Source: Tubiluchus corallicola
Taxonomy: Eukaryota > Priapulida > Priapulimorpha > Priapulimorphida > Tubiluchidae
DNA length: 64,000 nucleotides
NCBI GenBank assembly: GCA_030141605.1
Contig: JAQGDQ010000093.1
Span: 248,001-312,000, forward strand
Reading direction: 5' to 3'
Part shown: positions 11,901 through 22,399 of the stretch, one piece after another
How positions within the stretch are numbered: the first letter of the stretch is position 1
Layout of the letters: the number at the start of each line of letters is the position of its first letter
Program-made: the position numbers and the translations under genes
The notes under the pieces: generated by a model
The model's database searches: none
Seen by the model: only the letters and a program-made list of their open reading frames with translations
Told to the model about the DNA's origin: nothing

Positions 11901-14900
11901 CAAAAAGAAATTTATATGCTACAGATTACATGCCCTTTTCCTTGGCATTTTAAGTATCAAGAATGATAATGCAAAATTTCATTCAGACAACCAAGCAAAG
12001 TGAGGCGACACATTAAACAATCATTTGTACAAACCAGTTCTGTTGGTGCGGGACATGCTGTCCATCGCACGATCATACATCTTCTGCACATCCTCGTCGC
12101 TCACCACGAGCTTAATACGATTCCAGCGCTCCGTCTGCTCCAACCACTGATGCGCGTTCACCGCCACCTGTGTGCCGAGGGGCTTCGTCAACACAAGAAC
12201 ATCTCCCACGACTGCATTGTCTGGCCTGAAGCATAAAATGTATTCAACGACGAACATAACGACTGCCAACTTGAAGCAAACGTACAAAAAGAAATACGGT
12301 AAATCAAATCCTCGCTTAACGACTCCGAGTTTAGCAATGTTCCATTTTAACAACGCTGAACATTTGACACTTTTTATCACTTAACGACGCATGTTCCATT
12401 TTGACGATGATTTTTTTACTTCGCTCAAAACCAGTTTTTATTTTACCAACAGCTTTTTCGCCCTAATTTGATGAGTTAAAACAGTACACAATGTGTTATT
12501 CTGTTCTAAAAATGCACTAGTATGGTAAACAGTGCAATTATTATACGTGTTTTTGCTTCCTAACTGACTACTAACTAATATATACTAGCCGTTCGTATAA
12601 AGCAACACCTGGGAGCAAACTGCAAAGGAAATTTGCCTGCAACCTGTTCATATAGCAATCGGACTAAGTGTCTAGATAAAATTCCCAAGGTCGCCTTAGG
12701 GCATGGCTTTCATTCGGTAGTGTTTATAGTTTAATGGCTACCTAAGCTTAAACGTTAACGAAGGAGAAACTGCTTACCAAGTATTGGCAAAAAAGATATA
12801 CAGATGGTTCCACACAAGCAGAAAGAATTTAATTAGTAGAAATATGAATAAAACTCATAAAATGCTTTTCAGCACCATTGATTTTTGCCTCTGAAATGTG
12901 TCTTAATTCTTTTACATTGCTTCCTATGTCTTGGCTTCGCTTAACGTCGCGTTTTGCTGGAAAGCACTAGCATCGTTGACCGAGGAATTACTATGTATAA
13001 TTCAATAGCAAAAATAAGACAAGTACAGCTGTCATTGATTGGTGTGACTGCAACTCTCCAGTTCATTTAACATCTCACTTTTTGATCATTTTGACTTTGA
13101 GGTGAACAAACAATGGCAGATTTAAAAGTAAGGAATGAATAACCCAACATAGAGTCATCACATGAAGTACAAGATGGAAATTACTGCTTGCAAGAAAAAA
13201 ATTCGTAAACCTTCATTCACAGAATTCACAAATTTCCTTGACTTTCCCTGACCAAATATTGATTTTCCATGACCAAGATAAGCAGAAATTGAATTACCAG
13301 TATGCATATTCAAACATTATTTGTGTATGGAAATTCATACATATACTGTTATACAATGTGTCGCCCAATCATTATTTTTGCAACACAAATCCAAACTGAA
13401 AGCCTGGAAAATTTCATTTCAACGCGAATCTCTGAAAAATATGTTTGGCAAAATATCAGTTCACGGTGATTATTTTTGCAACCCTTTCCAATTTTTCTAC
13501 CTCGTTTTCATCATTTTCCCTGACTTTTTATCAAATTATCTTTTTCCCTGAATTTTCCATGGTTTTCCAGAATAACCTATCTTTTCAAGGATTTTCCTTG
13601 ACTGTGGGAACCCTGTTCAAACACAGAGTTCAATTGTTTACCAGTAAACAGAAACCTAAACTCAAAACTGACTGTTAAACTGTGTAAATTTACAAAATCA
13701 CCAGTTAAATCTAATGTATTTATCTTACATAATCATCTCATATTGTTGGCAAACGCTGGAAGCCACACCTCCAATGGTCATCCAAGGATTCATAACTGTC
13801 TGACCACCGGTCACTCGGGTTCCATTTTCTTCAGCGCAGTCCTGAAAAAGTGAAACTAAAAATGTCCTCTCTATAGACAAGACAATGAGGTTGCACTGCA
13901 AAGTTAGCAGTTCAAACCTAGAACCAGGTTTAATATTTTCGCATTCTTTCTGTCAAGTGGATGCCCTATCATCTGCAGCTAATTTTCCTATTTTCTCTTT
14001 CTTTTTTCCGAAATAAGGCCGACAATAAAAATACTCCCGTTTCCGTCTAATAGACTGGATAATAATTTTTTATATCGCACCCGGCCGATTTCAACTGATT
14101 CTAAATATTCCACAATTCAGCTTTAAACATTTACAAAGCTTTAAAAAAAATTTTCTCCCTCCCTCACTACTGACATCTTTTGAGCTCATGTGGTAAGACA
14201 GAAACAACTTTTTGTGTCCGGCCCAATAGCCCCTAATAAACTAAAAGTAATAAGTTTTAACTAGGCCTGTATCGATGCTTCGTGATGACTTTCATTACGA
14301 TATCGCCAAAGTGCGCCCGTGTCGTGATAATCTGAGCCAATGAAATTTAGCAAAAAACGTGAAATCATTCGAACCTTAGCTGTAGAGCGTACTCTACACA
14401 CGGAAGAAAAAGTGCAGTGAACATTAGCTGACTGAACACCTCCGCTAACAGCCATTGAAGCAGTTGAAAACACAATATGTTTAACCTATAGCAGGCTAAT
14501 TACAGTGTTTACAATCATTTTTCTAGAACTTCAAATTATATTGCAAACCAAATCAAAATCCAATGACAATCTAACTAATGCGTGTAAGGCTTGTAAGGCT
14601 CGTCAATTACCTTTTTTTTAAATGATAAATGGCAACGACAAACTGAAATTACAAAACCAATAAACAAACGATAGTAAAAAACATTGAAACTTAGATATAC
14701 AGACTGAATAGCTTCACTGCCTTCGCAGTACAAGTAGGCACAGCTTAATAGACTGACGATCAGTAGACTCGATCGTTTAAGTGACTCAAAAACACCTGGT
14801 ACGGGCCCCGCTTCTATTCAAATGTACATAAAACTGCTGGTAATTGACACAAATAACTCCGCATAATTGACTGAATATTTTTGCTTCACATACTTCAGTA

Positions 14901-17900
14901 AGACACTTTGGTGTGACTGATAAGCTTTTATGACTTTTAAATCATCTTAGTTCGCTTTTGTTCTATAATATACATGGAAACAATCACGTTAAATACAGTT
15001 TTGTTTGTAAGCAGGAACATTTATCATACGCTAATAAACTAGCCGAATGGTATGCTTTGACCCGCCTGTCCACTGCAATTGACATTGTTACCCAAGAATT
15101 CCTGGAAGCTAAGCATTTAATCACTTCCTTAGCAGTTTGCTTTTGAAGGTCTGGCTGTCTTTGCCAGAAAGTTAAATCAGTTAGTTGTTGCTGTTATGCC
15201 AGGGACACACCTACAAGGACAGGTACAGTACAACACGATAGCAAGTGGGATCTTAGATGAAACTACAGACAAAGCTGCAGGGAAACACGGGCACCACCAA
15301 CAGTTTAAGTACGCCAAGCACTACGTATTTTACGAGAATTTGTGCATCATACAACAACAGACTTTCAACATTTTTATTATTATGACAACGTTTGAGCCAA
15401 TTTCTTCATGATAAAATGAAGTAGTCGTCTTTGAAGAAATTTTTGTAATTTTGTAATCAAATAAACAGATTTGTGTAATTTAGAAAAGTATACTTCTTAA
15501 TTTATTGCTAATTCACTTACATAAATTAATATTTTAGAATCTTTTCTTTCTAATTTTTAACTGCTAAAGGAATTTAGGCGTTACTTCGTTTCTAAAATTC
15601 ATTACAAACATTTGCAATGCATACTAAGCTGGTGACTCATACTTTCTATACCAGTAATACTACACCAATCGGTTAATAGGACTAAAACACTTCGGTTCCA
15701 AAGTGAGTCTATTAAGCGGCACCTACTGTATTAGGAAACTTCGTGCTTACTGGACACTCATTAATTCATCATAGCATCATATGCTCAAGCACGTGCGTCG
15801 GGCCCAATTTGAGCAAATATGTCAAATTGGCTTAAAACCGGCCCCGACTGCAAAATTCTAAGTTGTGAGTTAAACACTCTTATTAAAACTTCAAGTAACC
15901 AAGTAATTAATCACTGTAATTAATTAATAACGCAATAGTGTGCCACAGCATATGTAACCTGTCCAACAAGTTCTCAATACCTTGAAACCGCGGATCATTA
16001 GGGGAACGACGACGTCACGTTCCTTCTCCGACAGCTTCTCGCTGACTCCCAGCAGCATCAGCATATTATCACAATCTGTAACTCCCATCGCGTACAGGTC
16101 ACTCAAAACATTCGCGCTGGTGATGCGACCCTAGCAAAACAAATCACAGTGAAATTAGAAAATTATCAACTACAATGTTAAAAGCCATTAACAACACTAC
16201 TTCTGTCCAAAAACCACATTTTTAAGCAATGGGCTTTTTCATAGTTTCGTTGTGCGTGCATGCAGTTACTGTAGGTCAAAGGTTAAGTGTACCACAGCAA
16301 CGGATCTTACCTAAAATCGTCACATGACATGTGGATAATGCAATTCATCAGTTTAATTATGCATTAGTCCATTCAGAGTGATTTATTAGCAGCATCTTGC
16401 TTGGAAACAAGAGAAAACGAACTAGGTAAGGCTCTACCTAGTTGTTAAAACTGTTGTTATTACAATAGCATGGGCTGCGAGGTGTTGTCAAGTGTACTTA
16501 AAATGCGTTGTCTAATACAATCTTTGACATTTTCACAGTCATCATCAATCGCTGGAACTGTGAAAAGGCTTATTGCAAGAAACTGCTTATTATTAATTTG
16601 AACCAAATAATAAAACATTCAACTGCAGTCCAGAAATAATTTTTGACAAACATTTTTCACACGTTTCAAATCGCTAAACGGACAATTTTTGTTTGATTAA
16701 ACAGGAATATCCACAAACTCATCATGGGCATGTTTGTGGAATTAGCGACTAGCTCAGATGATAGGTGGAACAAGGGGTGGTAGAAGCTAGAAACAACCCC
16801 CCTGACCCAAAACAATTACATACTAACATGGCATAACAAATACAGTAGATGTGCTGGATCCAGAGTTCCGGTAATTTTAATGGATCTGGCGGATCCAATC
16901 CAGATGGGGCAGAAAAGTTTGTATTTCTATTTTTCTACCGACTGTGAAAGAACTAGAGCGGGTAGGAAGAAAATATATGTTACAGTTTAATTATCTAAAC
17001 AGTCAATCCTTTCAAATAATATGAAGGATTTCAATCAGGATGTTACCGAAACCAAAATTTATGAAACGTAGAAAACCGATACTGAAACATTTTTGGAAAA
17101 TCAATTATTAAAACTGAAAAAACAAAATTCTAAAATAAGTAAAATATTTTGTTTCTTTGCTTTTATTTACTGATAAAAAATTCTAATACAAAATGGACAA
17201 GGAAGTTCTATAGTACAGAACCTCAGTTTGATCGAGTGGCTTACCTTAGAAAATGTGTTATAATGTTTTTGGATTTAAGTATTTCTAAAGATTAATGTTT
17301 AAAGATCATAATGCTTCATTAAAAATACACAAATTTTATTTTGTAAATTTTTTTTGCCTGTATTTCACAAATTATAAAATTAAACATGATTTTGCTCAAG
17401 TAAACTCAAAAGTGGTTTGATATTTCATTTGACTGGGACTGGATCTCGACATAAACTTCACAGTGGTCAGCACTGAACAATATGCAGCATTGCCGGTAAA
17501 AGCACGTCACAAGCTGTTATGTAAATGAAATTTTCGCTTTATTTGAACTAATTTAGCCAAGATTTTCCAGTGGTTTTTCACATCTAGGAAAAAAGAAAAG
17601 GTAAATTAAAAAAATACTAGTAAAACCTCAGCGAAATTTCGGCTACGGCTAATAAATTTAATATATTTCCTCGAAAATTAACCGAATGTGCAATTATCGA
17701 TAACATCCCCGATTTCTATTGATCAGAAGTCACAAAAGTATCTTAGTAATCTTCATACTGTGGTTACGTGCAGCAACAGGGCACAAAGATAGCACTATTG
17801 CCACAAAAATGACTGCTAAATATTTAGTGCTGTCTCGTCTAAGTAAAAACATGGTTTGGCAGTGTAGCCCCAGAAAGGGAACTGGACCAGTCTCATACAG

Positions 17901-20366
17901 ATCCAGATCCGATCCAGAACATCCCTACTGTAAACCTTCATAAACATTAATATTTGTGTTATAGGGTTATTGATTTCTCTGTTTTTTTCTGAAGTATTTC
18001 TTACTTCTTGTTTTGTACAAACTATCGCCACTAGGACAATGACTTAGTAATTGCTTGTACCAAACAGTACCTCATGAGTGTCACCTAGTTAAAAAAAGAT
18101 TCCTGATTCAATGTTGCTGTCAAAAAAAGGTAACGAAACGGCTGAGACAGAGGCAGTAACTTTCGGGCAGTCACTCTGTAAACTCCCTGACTAGCTCACA
18201 CTCGGTCTCTGGCAAGGCAGACTCCTGAACTGCCTTTAAGTTTGGCAAAATTGGCTCATTGGAAAGTTATCTCTCATCACATCGTATTACGTTTGGAACA
18301 TAGAGGTTAGACAAGGGAGTCAACTTAAAATAAACTGACATCGAACACTAAACCTGCAGTACAGTGTATTTTCTCACCAACGCAACGTACTAGCAAATGA
18401 TCATAAAAGAGAACAGTTACAAAGGACTACAATAACACTGGCAGTACCAGTTCTCTTACCATCATGTAGGGATCTTGAACCAGCGGATAAAAGAAATCCG
18501 TAGTTTGAACGAGAAACAAGCCTCCATGTCGAAGTGGCACAACAGCCGAGTCCATTCCAATACCTAGACAACACACTCAAAACTACGTTAGTCACTGTAC
18601 AGTAGGGGTGAGCATTCTCCGCCAGAAAGTGAATTCGAATCGAACAGAATTTCAGTATTTGGAAGTTGAATCAAACTGAGTTTGAAAGATTTTCGAACCA
18701 GTCGTAAAAAGTATATTGCATGATTTTGTTCTGCAGTAAAATCAGTATTAGTTTGTTAAAAATTTTGCACAGAAACTGCAACTAAATTGTGCTAATTGGA
18801 TGCTGTTTCAAACATTTTAAAGATAAAGAACATATGTGGCTCAAGTGTCGAAACGTTCGAATCTATAATTTTAGTTTAGAATCGAATACGAACTAAAAAA
18901 ACTCGTTCGAATCGAATTCGAACGTTCGATGCTCACCCCTACTGTGCAGACTTGTAAAGAATTAAAACCATTTGAATTGAATTACTCAAAGAGACAAAAA
19001 GTGGAATTTAAAGTTAAAAGTTTCCAAAAAGTTTCAAACATTGCGACAATACCTAATCCAGTTTCAAAGACCTACCACTAAATTGGCTGCACTTTAACGG
19101 TTATCACGGGTGTTTAAATTTACAAGTTTTATACGGCATTACTGCTAATACAAGCTCTGTACGCAATAAGACAGCATGTAAGTGATACAAAATTGAAGAC
19201 TAATGTTTTTGGGCATTAAATTGTGAAGTGTTTTCTTGTACACTAGAACACTATTTTTTGTAAACCATAAGCAGCCACAAAAAATGTTGAGAATCTAAAC
19301 TTAGTTACAAGATGGGTTCACCTTCGTCAATGTGTTATCAAAGAGAAAAAATGCTGAGCTACATGTTGGGAAGAAACTACTCAAGGTGCCACTTTCTCAC
19401 TTTCAGACTAAAGAAAAAAAATCAACTTGGTCAGCCTTTGAGCATCAGAGAAAAAATTATATTAGTTTATAGCAATTTTATGCGTATATCTTACTCGCAC
19501 TGAAAGAAATTTTGGTTTGTTTTCATTTTCAATCTCCCAAAATACTGTTCAGAAGTCGCCATTACATGACGTAATGTACCAAACGTAAATCAAGGGAAGA
19601 AAAGGCAATGTTAAATTATGTCTCAAAAGACTTTCCATGCAAATATATATTACTTAGATTTTCTACGCTACGAAGATTATTTTTCCAAACTTTACAAAAT
19701 GTTATCTAAACTTGTTTCAAATGACCTGTCGTGAAAATGGCTGCGTCTAACGGTCATCGCGGGAGTCTAAATTTACGTGTAAATACAGCGTGACTGCCGA
19801 TTGAAGTCCTGCACGCAAAAAGGCAGTATGTAAGTGATATAAAATTTCAAAACGAATTTTTTAAGCTTTATGTTTATGAAGGGTTCTCTTATTATTATTA
19901 TTATCATTATGAGTTTATTTCGCATAAAAATATACAGCTTGCAAAGAAAACTGGATGTTAGTGAAACAGATAATGGGATGTTAGCAAAGTCAGTTCTGCA
20001 AGATTCCAATTTCTCCTTTGCTTTTGCAGCTGCTAAGCAAGCACGTTCAAAAAAGATCAAAAATTTCAAATTCTTTGCAAAGCAAGCACGTTCAAAAAAG
20101 ATCAAAAATTTCAAATTCTTAAGTACTTTTTTGATAATCATTCACTCACCGATGGTATTTGAAACTGGAAACTGCATGCCCATGTATTGCGCCTGGTCAC
20201 CGTCCGGCCCATTTCCGCCGTTAAGTCCCTCCAGGAGTTTAAGCAGGGTCTCCTGAGGGACCTTACACCCTCATCCTTTTAAATCGGCGAATTTTGTGAG
20301 CCGGAAAGAGGCGTCCAGATCGTGCGCAACAGGATCAAATGGCTGTCGCAGCTCCAAAGTTGTCAT
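8779..20366 (-). CDS. SEPHS2: Selenophosphate synthetase (selenide, water dikinase) with in-frame UGA
   Basis: Seven coding exons join in phase: 20366-20150, 18563-18460, 16130-15981, 13841-13729, 12225-12035, 11825-11613 and 8963-8779, giving 390 codons plus TAA. The enzyme makes selenophosphate from selenide and ATP, the Se donor for Sec-tRNA. Family hallmarks seen: the Gly-rich catalytic loop KG-X-GCKVPQE (residues 30-39), the segment [65 protein letters not shown] and KPRIIEV. Codon 32 is TGA (20273-20271), at the catalytic Cys/Sec position, so this is an SPS2-type selenoprotein or a UGA-readthrough SPS. The chosen start [10 protein letters not shown] is the only ATG in exon 1 before the TGA in this frame, with G at -3. 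The introns hold several MITEs. Confidence 0.93.
9866..10452 (+). mobile_element. CAGTAAACTCCGCATAAC MITE, copy 1 (SPS intron 6)
   Basis: The left end CAGTAAACTCCGCATAAC and the right end GTTAAGGGGAGTTTACTA are inverted repeats flanked by TA. Homologous copies lie at 44803-45400 and 62783-63351. There is no coding capacity. The termini resemble Tigger/pogo-type elements. Confidence 0.7.
10862..10918 (+). repeat. Degenerate telomere-like TTAGG/TTAGGG repeat
   Basis: A run of GGATTAGG, TTTAGGGTT, GATTAGG and GTTAGGGTT units over about 55 bases lies inside SPS intron 6. It resembles an interstitial telomeric sequence with many substitutions. Confidence 0.55.
11137..11492 (+). mobile_element. 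hAT-like TAGGGGTGAGC MITE, copy 1
   Basis: It starts TAGGGGTGAGCATTCTC and ends GAATGCTCACC. The interior matches copies at 18603, 31109, 31897 and 60692. The last bases of its right end are altered, and its target duplication is not clear. Confidence 0.75.
11613..11825 (-). CDS. SEPHS2: SPS exon 6
   Basis: It encodes [20 protein letters not shown] through GISAETS, with acceptor TTTTAG and donor GTAAGT. Confidence 0.92.
12035..12225 (-). CDS. SEPHS2: SPS exon 5
   Basis: It encodes [20 protein letters not shown] through MSRTNRT and ends one base into an Ala codon at donor GTTTGT. Confidence 0.9.
12296..12991 (+). mobile_element. CAGTAAGTCCTCGC-family MITE, copy in SPS intron 4
   Basis: Both ends carry the AATCCTCGCTTAACGACTCC type of terminus (right end CGTTGACCGAGGAATTACT). 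The interior matches 26944-27556, 36597-37293 and 53484-54140. The right-hand SPS exon boundary (12225) is only about 70 bases away. Confidence 0.65.
13222..13615. mobile_element. CAGGGTTCC-terminus MITE, copy 2 (SPS intron 4)
   Basis: It ends GTGGGAACCCTG at 13615, with repeated TTTCCCTGAC motifs inside. It matches copies at 408 and 42284. The left end is worn. Confidence 0.6.
13729..13841 (-). CDS. SEPHS2: SPS exon 4
   Basis: It encodes [20 protein letters not shown] through CQQYEMI. It ends two bases into a Met codon at donor GTAAGA. It is too short for a simple ORF scan. Confidence 0.88.
14732..15728 (+). mobile_element. CAGTAGGCACCGCTTAATAG family, near full-length copy (SPS intron 3)
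   Basis: The left terminus is AAGTAGGCACAGCTTAATAG and the right terminus is CTATTAAGCGGCACCTACTG followed by TA. Homologues are at 39572, 41372 and 50330. There is no transposase frame, so the copy is non-autonomous. Confidence 0.7.
15981..16130 (-). CDS. SEPHS2: SPS exon 3
   Basis: It is exactly 50 codons, phase 0 on both sides, from [16 protein letters not shown] to IRGFK. The donor is GTATTG. Confidence 0.9.
16841..17932 (+). mobile_element. TA-flanked element with CAGTAGATGTGCTGGATC termini (SPS intron 2)
   Basis: TACAGTAGATGTGCTGGATC at the left pairs with GATCCAGAACATCCCTACTG then TA at the right, allowing a 2-base gap. It is about 1.1 kb, a single copy here, with no recognisable transposase. 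Confidence 0.6.
18460..18563 (-). CDS. SEPHS2: SPS exon 2
   Basis: It encodes [18 protein letters not shown] and continues to DPYMM, with acceptor TCTAG and donor GTAAGA. A TGACTAAC branch-point-like motif lies just upstream. A hAT-like MITE begins only 32-40 bases further upstream. Confidence 0.9.
18603..18941 (+). mobile_element. hAT-like TAGGGGTGAGC MITE, copy 2 (SPS intron 1)
   Basis: The inverted termini TAGGGGTGAGC and GCTCACCCCTA are flanked by an 8-bp target duplication, CTGTACAG and CTGTGCAG (one mismatch). It lies just upstream of the SPS exon 2 acceptor. Confidence 0.85.
19440..19700 (+). repeat. Dispersed repeat shared with 57360-57620
   Basis: The segment containing GCCATTACATGACGTAATGT and its neighbours is closely similar to 57360-57620 in the same orientation. 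A related pair of shorter direct repeats lies at 19084-19215 and 19741-19865. The family type is unknown. Confidence 0.6.
20037..20126 (+). repeat. 45-bp tandem duplication next to the SPS exon 1 donor
   Basis: Two adjacent copies start GCAAGCACGTTCAAAAAAGA at 20037 and 20082. They sit 25-110 bases inside intron 1 from the donor of the TGA-containing exon. Confidence 0.8.
20150..20366 (-). CDS. SEPHS2: SPS exon 1, contains the recoded TGA
   Basis: It covers codons 1-72 plus one base, donor G|GTGAGT. TGA is at 20273-20271, followed by GGGTGT. The downstream frame is clearly coding ([18 protein letters not shown]), so the TGA is read through. The exon's acceptor is GTAG at 20412 or ACAG at 20405, leaving a short 5' UTR. 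Confidence 0.9.
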
Positions 20367-22150
20367 TCCCACCTCTGGTGCTCCTTGCTGTTCCAGAACT
20401 ACTGCTGTAACCTACAAAATGCATGAGTGATTTAATAACCCAAATTCCAATTAGCTAGTAATTATTTACAAAAATGTATTTGAAAATTCACAGTAAGTGC
20501 AACAATCAGGGGTGTATCAAGACTTTACGATGCACTGGGCTGATTTGTCCCGCCCATCTCTATTGTGAATTTATGGTTGTTTATGTAATGAGGAGATTAA
20601 ACAATTACTTGTGATGTATTAGAACCGAGTTTCTACCTGGCCATTATTATTGGCCATTACTACCTGGCCGTATTTGCATAGCGCTTACATTCAAGCAGGC
20701 TGCACAACTGTTTGTTGTGTAATAACTTGTACCTGTTCGTTATGTGGCACTTATATAAAAGCTGCAATCAGTAACTGCCTGTGGTGTGTTATAAAATGAG
20801 AACTTTACTGGAATATGAAAGTATACACATTTTCCGGGGAGAATAAGAATTTTTTTCTAAAATGTGATGACCTCAAACTTTGGCGCCCTAGGCTAGAGCC
20901 TAGATAGCATATATTGGTTAATACGCCCCTGGCAACAATGGCTATATAACTAGAAGTCACAATAAGTAGATTGTCTTGCAAACCTCAAAGTAGTGATAGG
21001 TTAATAAATTAATCGAATTAATCCAAATTACAAACATGTATAAATCAACATAATCGGCGATGAACAAAATGTATGTGTTACACACATACACACGCGGTAG
21101 CCTTGCACTATCACAATACACACAATTGCAAATTGTGGTCTTCAAATTCGTTTTCGTGTGACATGCACAATGACATACACATACTTATAGGGTGATATTG
21201 CATGTGTCTATAATAATAGTTTGCGAGCGTGAAAATAACAGACAGTGACGAAACCCATGAAGAATATTATCTACATGGTCTGAAAAAAGTGCTGCAGTGT
21301 CTGAAAAATATGGATAAAACACTAAAAAATTGGTGCAAAAATTTATGGTGATATCGAATTACAACAACAAGATTACAATCGAATTACAAAATCGCCTATC
21401 ACTACACCAAAGGTAAGTTATTTTAAACTCTAATTAAACGTTTAGTGCTAAGTTAATGATACAGACATGCAAGTGTGAAAAAACAATCAGTTTGAAAATC
21501 CCAAGGACTGCAGAGATGGTAGGTGAAATAACTATCAACTACGTACAAGTTAGTCAATGAAAACTATAAAGTTTAAAGTTTGAGTTAAACACTCCAGCCA
21601 AAATCAAACCATAATATACCTATAAATTCTCTGTCTTGTTTAGTTATATGTTTTTACACTTATATAAATAAATATAATCTAGGTTTAACGTGATATCAAT
21701 GATAATAAATATAATCTAGGTTTAACATGACACCAATCACTATTAGTATTATTAACATTAAAGTCAAAATTACAAAAATTTAAATTGAACTAAAGAAAAA
21801 ATGAACTAACAATAATCCGTTTTTATTGATTATGGAAAACTGTAATTCAAAAACCTTACCCATCACAACTAAAATAACCATTCTCAAGTTTTCAAACGTG
21901 CTAACTTTACTTGATCACAGTTAAACAGGCGCTAGAAGTGGAAAAGACGACGCTTACAAACTATCCAAATCCTCCTCCAGTCGCAATTCTTATTTTAGGC
22001 GAGGCGCGAAAGGAGCAAATCAGCGTACACTGAGTACAGCACGCAACCGCTCTCTGATGCAACGAATCGAACCTCGCCATTTCCAAGGCACCGGCTCTTG
22101 GTTTTTCAGGCAAGCGGGCTTTGTTCGCAGTTTAGAAAATCAGCATTTAC

Positions 22151-22335
22151 CTGGTCTTGTCCTTCGAGTTGCTCCATGATAAGTGTCTCTTCGGGACCTC
22201 CAAAACCGTCCCGACACTATCCGACCCTTCTATCGACTGGTATTGTTGGTTTCTCGAAAATATCCCAAGTAGAAAATTTTGGGAAAACACGCCGGCAAAA
22301 ACCTTCGGTTTCCCCTCAGCAAATGGCGGCCTCAA
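22151..22335 (-). other. SEPHS2: Probable 5' UTR exon / promoter-proximal region of the SPS gene
   Basis: A good donor (CCAG|GTAAAT) ends this GC-richer segment at 22151. If it is spliced to the acceptor at 20412, its open frame meets TAG a few codons later, so it is best read as untranslated, with any ATG inside it a possible upstream ORF. The 5' boundary is not visible; 22335 marks the end of the open frame only. Confidence 0.4.
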
Positions 22336-22399
22336 GGGCGGGCGAGCAAACCACGTGTTTCCTCAGTCCAAATACCCGGATGTGCTAACGCGCCAATAG

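Noticed and set aside
22147-22335. 62-codon frame ending at a splice donor upstream of SPS
   Set aside because: Joined to the next exon it runs into TAG after a few codons, so it does not extend the SPS protein. It is kept only as a possible 5' UTR exon.
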